Shown: positions 7,658-14,992 of the stretch, piece by piece
Layout: every line of letters starts with the position of its first letter
Numbering within the stretch: position 1 is the stretch's first letter
Virus record (IMG/VR): IMGVR_UViG_3300032182_000246
Coordinates: 1-25,501 of that record
Strand: one strand, 5' to 3'
DNA length: 25,501 bases
Source: a virus
Position numbers and translations under genes: made by a program
The notes under the pieces: model-generated
What the model was told of the DNA's origin: nothing
Databases searched by the model: none
Seen by the model: only the letters and a program-made list of their open reading frames with translations

Positions 7658-10600
7658 CTATGGATTTAAGTTCCTGACATCAATCCAACTACCATCGAGA
7701 TTTTTCTGAACTTTAATTGGATGATCAGATAAGATCTCAACAGGGACATCAATGTCATTAATCAGGAGCATTGTATCAAGAGGTCCATCTTCAGGAGATA
7801 TAACAGGTTCCTCATTTTTAATTAAACCAACACTATCAGGAATGAGAATATTATCTGGTGTCTGGTCAATATTCACGAGAGTAATTACATTTACAATTTC
7901 TGTTCCTGCTTCTCCTTCAGCAGTATATCTAAATGTAATTGAGGATGGACCAAGATTATTCCAGAAACCTGACATATCAAAATCAACCTCTTCATTAGCA
8001 ACTTCATTAAAATCAGGTGCTGTTGGGTTCAATTCAAAACTAGTTGGATGTGGAAGAGTATCATCTGTAAATACAGAAGTCGGACTGGTTGTTCCATCGA
8101 GATAGGTAAAGAACACTTCAAGTTTCATACCAATATCAGAGTATCTGGTAGTATACGAAGATGTAATAGTTGCAGTATTATAATCAACAACTCCTGGAGC
8201 ATCTGCTTCCAAGAAAACAAGTTGAGAAACCCTAATAGTTGCACACTTTGTATCAGAAGTTCCACCAGGACCCTCAACATAACCACAATAAGTAGTGGTG
8301 TCTGCTGGATTGACAATTGCCTGTGATGTGAGTAAGGTATTAGCTAAATTACCACTAGTCCACGTCAATGTTTCACCAGAACCAGCTGGTGTTGTTGACC
8401 AGTTGAGTTGAGTATTAACACCAGGCTTTCTTATAGCTTCTTGTTTATTTGGATCACCCAATAACCAAATATTGAATACTGGTTTTGGAATAAGAGTAAC
8501 TGTTACAGATCTAGTTTCAGTAGTACCAGTTGTACCCTGAATTGTCATGGTAAACGTAGTCGTTTCAGTAATCGTTAGATCATCATGACCAGTAAACGAC
8601 AGGGATTGACCATTATTGTAATTTGAAATTGTAACCTGAGTAACTTCACCAAATGCAACCCAAGTTAATCGGAATGATTCACCTTCCTTAACTTGTGACT
8701 TATCACTTGTAATAAATCCAGATGGTGGTAGATCTTTATTGTGACCTGGGATCCAACGCTCACCACTGTCACTAGTCTCAAGAACAATAATAATACCAGC
8801 ATTAGAACATGCAGTTTCAAATGCAGCGTAAGATCTCGCTACATCAACCTCTCGCATAGATCCAGAGATATCCAACCACACAGAAACATATGATCCTGCA
8901 GGAACATTTTGTAAGTTACAAATACTAAACCAATCAGAGATATTTACGGTTTCATCATCTCTGTTTACCTGCACAGTATATGCATATGGATCATTCAAGA
9001 AATTAGATGGTCTATTCAGTCTATCAAGTCCATACCGTGGATTACTCTGTGGAGGGTCTGTTCTAAATGTAGCCTGTAGTAGATAGAACGTTCTGTCTGG
9101 ATAGTTACTTCTAAATGATGCCCAATCATTCGAGTGTGTAGTTACTGATGGAGATGATTCGTCAATGATCGAAATACATGTGACAAGATTAGTATAATCA
9201 ATATCAGTGTGAGCAGAAGTCTTAACAATATTTGGATTTGCTTCTACTACTTGAAGATCTTCAGGTATGCTTCTAGTAGAAACACTTTCTTCTTCAACTT
9301 CAACTACTTCAACTATTTCTTCATCCTCTTCAATGCTACCACCAACAGGGATAGCAGGAGCTCCAAATGACCTAATTTTTTGCCAAGTATTCTGATCATT
9401 ATTTACAGAAACCAAAATTGGATTTGTTGCTTTAATTTCAACAGGGATGTCAACATCATCAACTAAGAGGAGTTCTGATAAAATTTCAGTCTCAGGAGAT
9501 AAGATAGGTTCCTCCTCTTTAATTTTACCAATACTATCGGGAATTAAAATATTATCAGGTGTTTCATCAATGTTAACTAGAACATCCTGACTTGGAATTG
9601 TTTCCGATCCACCATCTCCAGAAAGTTCTAGAGCAAATCTAATAATAGATGGTCCTCTGTCAACCCATGTTGGAGTATATGTGTAAGTTCCACTAGTATC
9701 ATTGGCAGAACCTTGACCAGCTTCTGCTGAATCTGCTAATGGTAAATCTACATTTGTGACATTATTGACACCATCCAAATCAATTGTAGTAATTCTAAGC
9801 CTTACCTTTGTGTTAGCATACTTTGCTTCCCATGGAACATCAAAAGATACATCACCGTAGTTAATCACAGATGGAACAGTAAACTCACCTTCAGGTGGTT
9901 CGTAGACAACAATAGTAACACTATAGTTTGGACTGGTTCCACCAAGACCACTAACTCTTAGTGTATAAGTTGTAGTAGTTTGAGGTTGAACAATAGTTGA
10001 TGATGATAAGAGGGTATTGCTAATATTTCCTTCAATCCACACAAGTGTATCAGCATCACCACTAGTAACCCAAGTTAAAGTTACCTGTTCACCACTCTTG
10101 ATAAAATATTTGTTAGCAGTAAAGTTAACTGTTGGTGGGATATAGACAACAACTTGTCTTTCTACTGTTGTACATCCACCCTCTCCACATACAGTATATG
10201 TGTAAGTTGTAGTTTGATTAGGACATACCTGCTGACTACCACTGAACCCTGGATTACTAGTAAAATTAGAGCTGGCACTATTTCTATTACCACTAGAACT
10301 CCACGATAAAGTAACACATTGTCCTTGTGTAATACCATTACCAGAAGAATTCAACGAAGCTCCTGGTTTTGCTGGTTGACTTGGACCATTTACTCTCCAC
10401 GACATTGCACATGGATTGCTATCAAAGTTTTCACTACCACTAGTGTTGTAAAAACTCCAAGATACGGTTACAGTATTACCTTGATTATAGTTTCTTGAGG
10501 TAGAATTACCATTTTTATTAAATCCACTAGCACTAGTACAAGTACCATTTAGACATACAGTTCCTACGTTATCAACTGCTGCTGTAATTGTGTAAGTTCC

Positions 10601-12763
10601 AGAATAAGAAGCAGTAAATTGATATGATCCAGATGCGGTTCCCAAATTATTAGCATTTGCACTAGTATCAAATGGGTGTGTAGCATAATCATTCATAAAC
10701 CCAGACCATGCTGGGTGATCATATGCAGAATAACCAGGAATATTCAAACTGGTTGCATAAGTGACCAGTGTTTTTACACTCTCTGGATCTGCTTCTACAA
10801 CTTGAAAATCGCTAGATCGTTCTACAAGTTCTTCTTCCTGTACAAATTGTACAGCTTCAAATGGTCCTTCTATCTCAACTATGTCTTCATCCTCTTCTAT
10901 AGATTGAGTTTGAGGTATAGCTGGAGCAATTCCAGTATCTCTTACTTGAAGCCATTCTCCTTGATTATTAATTCTAACCAGAATTTTATTTCCAGAACTG
11001 ACTTCTACAGGAATATCAATGTCAGTAATCTGATAAAGATCAGTAAGAGTTGGTGGTGCTACCTCTTCTGATGGAGATCTTACATCTGGATCAGATTTAA
11101 TTACACCAGTGGTATCGTCAATAAGAATTTGATCTGGTGTTTCATCAATTATAACAAATGTAGTGTAATATCCACCATCATCAGGAAATTGTTCTGTGCC
11201 ACCATCTCCCTCAACACGCAATCTGAATTGAATATATCTTGGACCTTTATCGTTCCAACTAGGTGTATACGAAAGAGTTTCTGTGCGTGAATAATCAACA
11301 GGATCTGAATTTGCTAAAGCTGTGTTGGTGACTTCTAAATCGATTGTCTCTACAACTGTTGAAACATTATCAACATCGAGATAGATTACATCTAATGTGT
11401 TTGCAATGTTAGCATAGTTTACAGTATATTCAATGTCAAAAGTCTCTACACCGTAATTAACACTAACTGGAACATCTACAGAACCTGTTGGAAGTTCATA
11501 TACATTAATTGTCAGACTATAGAAATCACTAAATCCACCAAGCCCGTTTGCTCTAGCAGTATATGTAGTAGTTTCTTGTGGACATACCGTTTCTGTACTA
11601 GTAAGAAGAGTATTAGAAAGATTACCTTCAGTCCAAACAAATGTATCAGCATCTCCAACAGTTTGCCATGAGAAAGTTACACATTCTCCTTTCTTGATAG
11701 AAACAGTATATGGATCACTTGCATCATCTGGTCCTACTGAGATATTATAGAATATAATTCTTGGTTTGTAAACAACATACAGTTCAATATATCCTTCATC
11801 ACCATCATTTGCTGCAGTTACACCAGCAATACCATCAGTTTGTCCACCACTTCCTCTTACAATATCATGACTAGTTCCTAAACCATATGTTTCTGAAGCT
11901 TCAAACTGTGCTCTAGTAATTGTTCCTGAAATAGCAGCACCACCGCCGCCACCCATACCAATAACACCAACTTTAAGTCCAGTTGTGTTAATTGTAAAAC
12001 AACGAATGTAACCATTAGCACCATTTCCATTTTGGAACCAAATATCGATACCATTGGCAGTTTTATTAGCAGTACCATTTAGACCATATGTTCTTTGTCC
12101 AATTCCTCCACCTGCTGCCTGATCACAGATTAGATTAGCTGGAATGGTGAAAGTCCAATTTGAATTAATATAAGGTGTAACAAATCTCAGCGAATAATAC
12201 TTACCATTTGAAGGGGTAGTACCATATATACCATCTGGTGCCGATGGGTTTTCATAATCCAGAGTAATATCAGTAGTATTTCCAGACTTTGTAAAGTCAT
12301 GTGTATTAGATTCATTATCAAATACGTGCGTCATGGACGACGTGTATGTTCTAGCTCCAGTAGATCCATCACCACCATTGCCGCGTATAGTGTTACCTAA
12401 TTTACCTCCTGCTCCACCATCGTTGTCAACAATATTATCAAGTGTTGGAAATGCATATGAAGCTGAATTGCTACCATCTACCATGGTGAGACTGACACCA
12501 CGAGAACCCCACCCATAATCATCAGTGGCTATGCCACCCTTACCAGCATCAACTAAATCCTGTTCTCCCTTAAGACCGCCTCCAGCAGTTAATCCTAAAA
12601 AAGAAGTCGCTGTACCATCACCACCAGAAGTTCTGACAAACGGATCAACATTATCATTTACATTTTCTCCTGCTCCGCCACCACCCCAGATTTTGAATTC
12701 AATATATGCTGTATCAGGATCAATAGTAAACGATCCAGAGTTAAGGACTAGAGTATCTGCCAT
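7658..12763 (-). CDS. Large modular adhesin-like virion protein: glycine-rich head, Ig-like repeats, MIDAS-like cassette
   Basis: 1701 residues, preceded by a strong ribosome site (GGAGGAAGGA) directly before the ATG. Residues 1 to about 330 are glycine-rich (IEFKIWGGGGAG, IGMGGGGGAA), like glycine-rich phage fibre domains. After that come Ig/PKD-like modules of the pattern LxW...TTTYT, five in all, at about residues 355-420, 791-874, 874-953, 1348-1431 and 1444-1516. Three units repeat the order A (Ig-like), B (second beta domain ending near an IDETPDxILI motif) and C (a segment ending in DIPVE and a W). Two different cassettes sit between units: one near residues 654-791 (PA14-like in feel) and one near 1181-1348 that contains DISGSM at D1298, S1300 and S1302, matching a von Willebrand A MIDAS start. 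Acidic linkers (SIEEDEDIVEIE, SIEEDEEIVEVV) precede the cassettes. It is probably a host- or surface-binding appendage protein; the function is inferred from architecture and fibre neighbours. Confidence 0.88.
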   Translation of the reverse strand: MADTLVLNSGSFTIDPDTAYIEFKIWGGGGAGENVNDNVDPFVRTSGGDGTATSFLGLTAGGGLKGEQDLVDAGKGGIATDDYGWGSRGVSLTMVDGSNSASYAFPTLDNIVDNDGGAGGKLGNTIRGNGGDGSTGARTYTSSMTHVFDNESNTHDFTKSGNTTDITLDYENPSAPDGIYGTTPSNGKYYSLRFVTPYINSNWTFTIPANLICDQAAGGGIGQRTYGLNGTANKTANGIDIWFQNGNGANGYIRCFTINTTGLKVGVIGMGGGGGAAISGTITRAQFEASETYGLGTSHDIVRGSGGQTDGIAGVTAANDGDEGYIELYVVYKPRIIFYNISVGPDDASDPYTVSIKKGECVTFSWQTVGDADTFVWTEGNLSNTLLTSTETVCPQETTTYTARANGLGGFSDFYSLTINVYELPTGSVDVPVSVNYGVETFDIEYTVNYANIANTLDVIYLDVDNVSTVVETIDLEVTNTALANSDPVDYSRTETLSYTPSWNDKGPRYIQFRLRVEGDGGTEQFPDDGGYYTTFVIIDETPDQILIDDTTGVIKSDPDVRSPSEEVAPPTLTDLYQITDIDIPVEVSSGNKILVRINNQGEWLQVRDTGIAPAIPQTQSIEEDEDIVEIEGPFEAVQFVQEEELVERSSDFQVVEADPESVKTLVTYATSLNIPGYSAYDHPAWSGFMNDYATHPFDTSANANNLGTASGSYQFTASYSGTYTITAAVDNVGTVCLNGTCTSASGFNKNGNSTSRNYNQGNTVTVSWSFYNTSGSENFDSNPCAMSWRVNGPSQPAKPGASLNSSGNGITQGQCVTLSWSSSGNRNSASSNFTSNPGFSGSQQVCPNQTTTYTYTVCGEGGCTTVERQVVVYIPPTVNFTANKYFIKSGEQVTLTWVTSGDADTLVWIEGNISNTLLSSSTIVQPQTTTTYTLRVSGLGGTSPNYSVTIVVYEPPEGEFTVPSVINYGDVSFDVPWEAKYANTKVRLRITTIDLDGVNNVTNVDLPLADSAEAGQGSANDTSGTYTYTPTWVDRGPSIIRFALELSGDGGSETIPSQDVLVNIDETPDNILIPDSIGKIKEEEPILSPETEILSELLLVDDVDIPVEIKATNPILVSVNNDQNTWQKIRSFGAPAIPVGGSIEEDEEIVEVVEVEEESVSTRSIPEDLQVVEANPNIVKTSAHTDIDYTNLVTCISIIDESSPSVTTHSNDWASFRSNYPDRTFYLLQATFRTDPPQSNPRYGLDRLNRPSNFLNDPYAYTVQVNRDDETVNISDWFSICNLQNVPAGSYVSVWLDISGSMREVDVARSYAAFETACSNAGIIIVLETSDSGERWIPGHNKDLPPSGFITSDKSQVKEGESFRLTWVAFGEVTQVTISNYNNGQSLSFTGHDDLTITETTTFTMTIQGTTGTTETRSVTVTLIPKPVFNIWLLGDPNKQEAIRKPGVNTQLNWSTTPAGSGETLTWTSGNLANTLLTSQAIVNPADTTTYCGYVEGPGGTSDTKCATIRVSQLVFLEADAPGVVDYNTATITSSYTTRYSDIGMKLEVFFTYLDGTTSPTSVFTDDTLPHPTSFELNPTAPDFNEVANEEVDFDMSGFWNNLGPSSITFRYTAEGEAGTEIVNVITLVNIDQTPDNILIPDSVGLIKNEEPVISPEDGPLDTMLLINDIDVPVEILSDHPIKVQKNLDGSWIDVRNLNP
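7661..8430 (-). repeat. A-B-C unit, copy 3, of the 1701-residue protein
   Basis: Copy 3 encodes LNWSTTPAGSGETLTWTSGN and TTTYCGYVEGPGG (A), APGVVDYNTATITSSY (B), then IDQTPDNILIPDSVGLIKNE, DIDVPVEILS and WIDVRNLNP (C). The protein ends right after the C segment, so copy 3 lacks the acidic linker and a following cassette. Confidence 0.8.
9330..10110 (-). repeat. A-B-C unit, copy 2, of the 1701-residue protein
   Basis: Copy 2 encodes LTWVTSGDADTLVWIEGNIS and TTTYTLRVSGLGG (A), VPSVINYGDVSFDVPW (B), then IDETPDNILIPDSIGKIKEE, DVDIPVEIKA and WQKIRS (C). It is followed by the acidic linker SIEEDEEIVEVV and the cassette carrying the MIDAS-like motif. Confidence 0.8.
10905..11715 (-). repeat. A-B-C unit, copy 1, of the 1701-residue protein
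   Basis: This copy encodes an Ig-like A module (FSWQTVGDADTFVWTEGNLS, then TTTYTARANGLGG), a B module starting near VPVSVNYGVETFDIEY, and a C segment (IDETPDQILIDDTTGVIKSD, then DIDIPVEVSS and WLQVRD). It is about 810 bases long. Copies 2 and 3 share the same order with substituted residues, for example SNTLLTS, SNTLLSS and ANTLLTS. Confidence 0.8.
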
Positions 12764-12773
12764 TCCTTCCTCC
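12764..12773 (-). promoter_or_regulatory. Strong ribosome binding site before the 1701-residue gene
   Basis: The whole 10-base gap reads GGAGGAAGGA on the minus strand, directly before the ATG at 12763. It is the most complete Shine-Dalgarno sequence in the window; most other genes here have weak or no visible site and rely on overlaps. It fixes the start of this gene with confidence. Confidence 0.8.
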
Positions 12774-13667
12774 TCAGAACTTGATCAAGTATTGAACTAG
12801 AATAAAGGGAGTAACAAGGTCGTCAATTTTATCAATATTTGCAACATCAACATCAACAGATACAGAAACTCCACTCAGATCAATTTGAGTTTCTGGATAG
12901 GTATATGTAAAAGCATTAGCATACGATGTTGGTCTCGTAATATTATGTTTGTGTATAGATTCTGTTCCAGCTTGAGATGCAATACCCAACTCATGACCAC
13001 CACCACTATTACCAGGAAGATTACCACCTGTTTTACCACCCTGAAATCCTACTTCGTGTTGTGTAGACCAGTTCATTAATGTTGGAAATGCTTCATGAGT
13101 ATGTCCTTGGAAGTTACTAATGTCAAGCTCTGTCTCTGAAGTAGCACTCGCAATATTGTATCTTGGATTTCCTAAGAAATTCAAAGTAGCACTAGGATTG
13201 ATGTTAGCATTTCCAATGTAAAATGACGAAATAGAGTTACCGAAATTAGAAACAACTTCTACCTGTGGTCCTACTCGACGTGCTCCATTGTTGATAGATT
13301 CTGCAGTTCCATCATCAACAAAGTAATTATTGTAGATACCTGTTCCTCTTCCACCTGTAATAACCTTAGATCCTAAATCAGGAAGAACAAATTGCCCAAG
13401 ATCACCTTGTGAAGCATCTGCCTCTCTTAAAGTTTGATTTTCTTTTCTAAATCTACTCTCTGATCCGACACCAAGAACTTGAGACAATGCAAGATAATCC
13501 TTTGCATTCAGAATAGACCCATCACACTTCAAATATCCAGCAGGAATGTCATTTTTGAACCCATTCTCCGTTGGTTCATTTACATTTGCAATGTTTGGAG
13601 TGGAGTGGACAATGATAGATCCACACATACCACCATATTTTCCTCTTTCTCTTGCGTAATTTGCCAT
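12774..13667 (-). CDS. Tail collar domain-containing fibre protein
   Basis: 297 residues; the ATG lies one base after the TAA of the upstream fibre gene, so translation is probably coupled. Residues about 17-67 form a collar-like segment: GSIIVHSTPN, then IPAGYLKCDGSILNAKDY and LSQVLG, followed by FVLPDLGSKVITGGRGTG near residues 93-110. The NxxGxCDG-type core is the same as in the 439-residue neighbour but the sequence has diverged strongly. Two HxH motifs, HTH (13095-13103) and HKH (12945-12953), suggest a metal-bound trimeric fibre region. The C-terminus FILVQYLIKF again resembles the YLIRAY end next door. It is most likely a fibre or fibre-tip subunit acting with its neighbours at the distal tail. 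No transmembrane segment, signal peptide or catalytic motif is visible. The fibre assignment is by domain and context. Confidence 0.9.
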   Translation of the reverse strand: MANYARERGKYGGMCGSIIVHSTPNIANVNEPTENGFKNDIPAGYLKCDGSILNAKDYLALSQVLGVGSESRFRKENQTLREADASQGDLGQFVLPDLGSKVITGGRGTGIYNNYFVDDGTAESINNGARRVGPQVEVVSNFGNSISSFYIGNANINPSATLNFLGNPRYNIASATSETELDISNFQGHTHEAFPTLMNWSTQHEVGFQGGKTGGNLPGNSGGGHELGIASQAGTESIHKHNITRPTSYANAFTYTYPETQIDLSGVSVSVDVDVANIDKIDDLVTPFILVQYLIKF

Positions 13668-13668
13668 T

Positions 13669-14988
13669 TTAGTATGCTCGGATTAAATAGATGACAGTGA
13701 GTGATGGTTGTGATACATTCATATCAATCTGTAATGCTCCAACATTTGACGCATTATCAAGAGTTGCATTAGGAATATTTACCACAGCTTCTAACCTAGG
13801 TTGTGGTTTTAGTGAAGCTTGGTCAAATGTTACAGAGAAAGGATCGTGTGCGTGTGCAAAGAAATCATTTCCAACTGTCCATGCTTCTGCTGGGTTACTA
13901 ACTAAAAGAGCTGTTGGTGCTGCAGCAGATTCATCGGGATAATAGTTTCTATACCCCAGTGGAACTTGGATCTGAGATCCAAAAGATCCGTATGGAATAG
14001 TATCACCACTGCTAATTTGTGGTCCACTCTCGGTATTAGTACCCGCGCCAGCAGGTTGCCAAGTGTTAAATGGTGTAAGAGGAGTTCTACTTACTCTTTG
14101 TGGGTGTAAGTTGGATGGTGGACTTTCAGAGTTAAACTGACCAACAACTCTACCAGGAAGACCATTTCCACCAAATCCACTATATGCATTGCCAACCTGA
14201 GCAAAGTTTTTATCTCCAAGATACTGTTCTGTACCACTATCGCCTACCTTCCAGAATTGAAGGTTTGCACGAATAACATCAGCCTCTTGGTCAGATAGTG
14301 GGAATGAATCTGTTTCGTCATATGAACCATATCTATATCTAAATGCTACCGTATCCCAAGGAATAGCACCAAGTCCTGGTCTGGTAGTATCAATATTCTG
14401 TATAGTTGCATATGATCCTGGGTGTTGGTGTGGTCTTACGTGTTCGTGACCAAGTTTTCTACCACCAATGAACACTGATTTTTCACCTTGACCATCAATA
14501 ATAGTGTTACCAGTGATAGCACCAGCATATCCAGTTCTATCATTTAGAGTAAAAATAACATCAGTACGTACATCAGAAATTGCTGGACTAAAACCATTAT
14601 CACTATTAGTTCCAATATATGGACCAATAATGTTTCCAGCATCACTATCAGTGTCAATACCTAAACCAAATCGATCAGTTTTACCACCAGCATTAAAATA
14701 AGACTGTTCAATATCAACTAGCGCCTTTCCTTCCAATAAATTTGGCAGAGAAAATTTTCCAGAATAATCGGGAAACGGATTGCCATTTGCATTAAAGGGA
14801 TCTTCAACGTTAGTTGCTTCATTATAAGTATCTCCAATTGTTCTGGCAAGAAGAGGATATTCTCTGGCGATAACTCGATCACCATTACAAATTAACCATC
14901 CCTTCGGGATTTGAGATAAAGCTCCCGACCAGGGCATGATGGTGCCAATTACGGCACCATCCATTTCTTGTCTTTGTTGATAGAACAT
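13669..14988 (-). CDS. Tail fibre protein with phage tail collar domain
   Basis: 439 residues, starting at an ATG 4 bases after the stop of the giant gene. The ribosome site is weak, and an in-frame ATG at residue 9 is an alternative start. Residues about 16-57 match the tail collar pattern, with GTIMPWSG, IPKGWLICNGD and a following YPLLARTIGDTYN segment; GKFSLPNLLEGKALV continues it. The rest is beta-rich and low in charge, as in fibre shafts and tips. Three HxH motifs occur: HEH at bases 14440-14448, HQH at 14422-14430 and HAH at 13846-13854. Such motifs bind metal in trimeric T4 fibre tips (iron in gp37, zinc in gp12). The C-terminus VIYLIRAY resembles the ends of two neighbouring fibre proteins. 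The likely role is a short or side tail fibre, acting in host attachment. The collar call is firm; the exact structural position is inferred. Confidence 0.92.
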   Translation of the reverse strand: MFYQQRQEMDGAVIGTIMPWSGALSQIPKGWLICNGDRVIAREYPLLARTIGDTYNEATNVEDPFNANGNPFPDYSGKFSLPNLLEGKALVDIEQSYFNAGGKTDRFGLGIDTDSDAGNIIGPYIGTNSDNGFSPAISDVRTDVIFTLNDRTGYAGAITGNTIIDGQGEKSVFIGGRKLGHEHVRPHQHPGSYATIQNIDTTRPGLGAIPWDTVAFRYRYGSYDETDSFPLSDQEADVIRANLQFWKVGDSGTEQYLGDKNFAQVGNAYSGFGGNGLPGRVVGQFNSESPPSNLHPQRVSRTPLTPFNTWQPAGAGTNTESGPQISSGDTIPYGSFGSQIQVPLGYRNYYPDESAAAPTALLVSNPAEAWTVGNDFFAHAHDPFSVTFDQASLKPQPRLEAVVNIPNATLDNASNVGALQIDMNVSQPSLTVIYLIRAY

Positions 14989-14992
14989 GTGA

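Noticed and set aside
10676-11071. Plus-strand open frame (131 codons) rich in F, Y and I, resembling a membrane protein
   Set aside because: It is antisense to acidic codons (GAA, GAT) of the 1701-residue gene, which read as F and I on the other strand; this explains the apparent hydrophobicity.
7658-12763. Possible CRISPR-like or direct DNA repeats in the 1701-residue gene
   Set aside because: The repeats are evident only in the protein; the DNA copies are diverged, long and coding, with no regular short repeat and spacer pattern.
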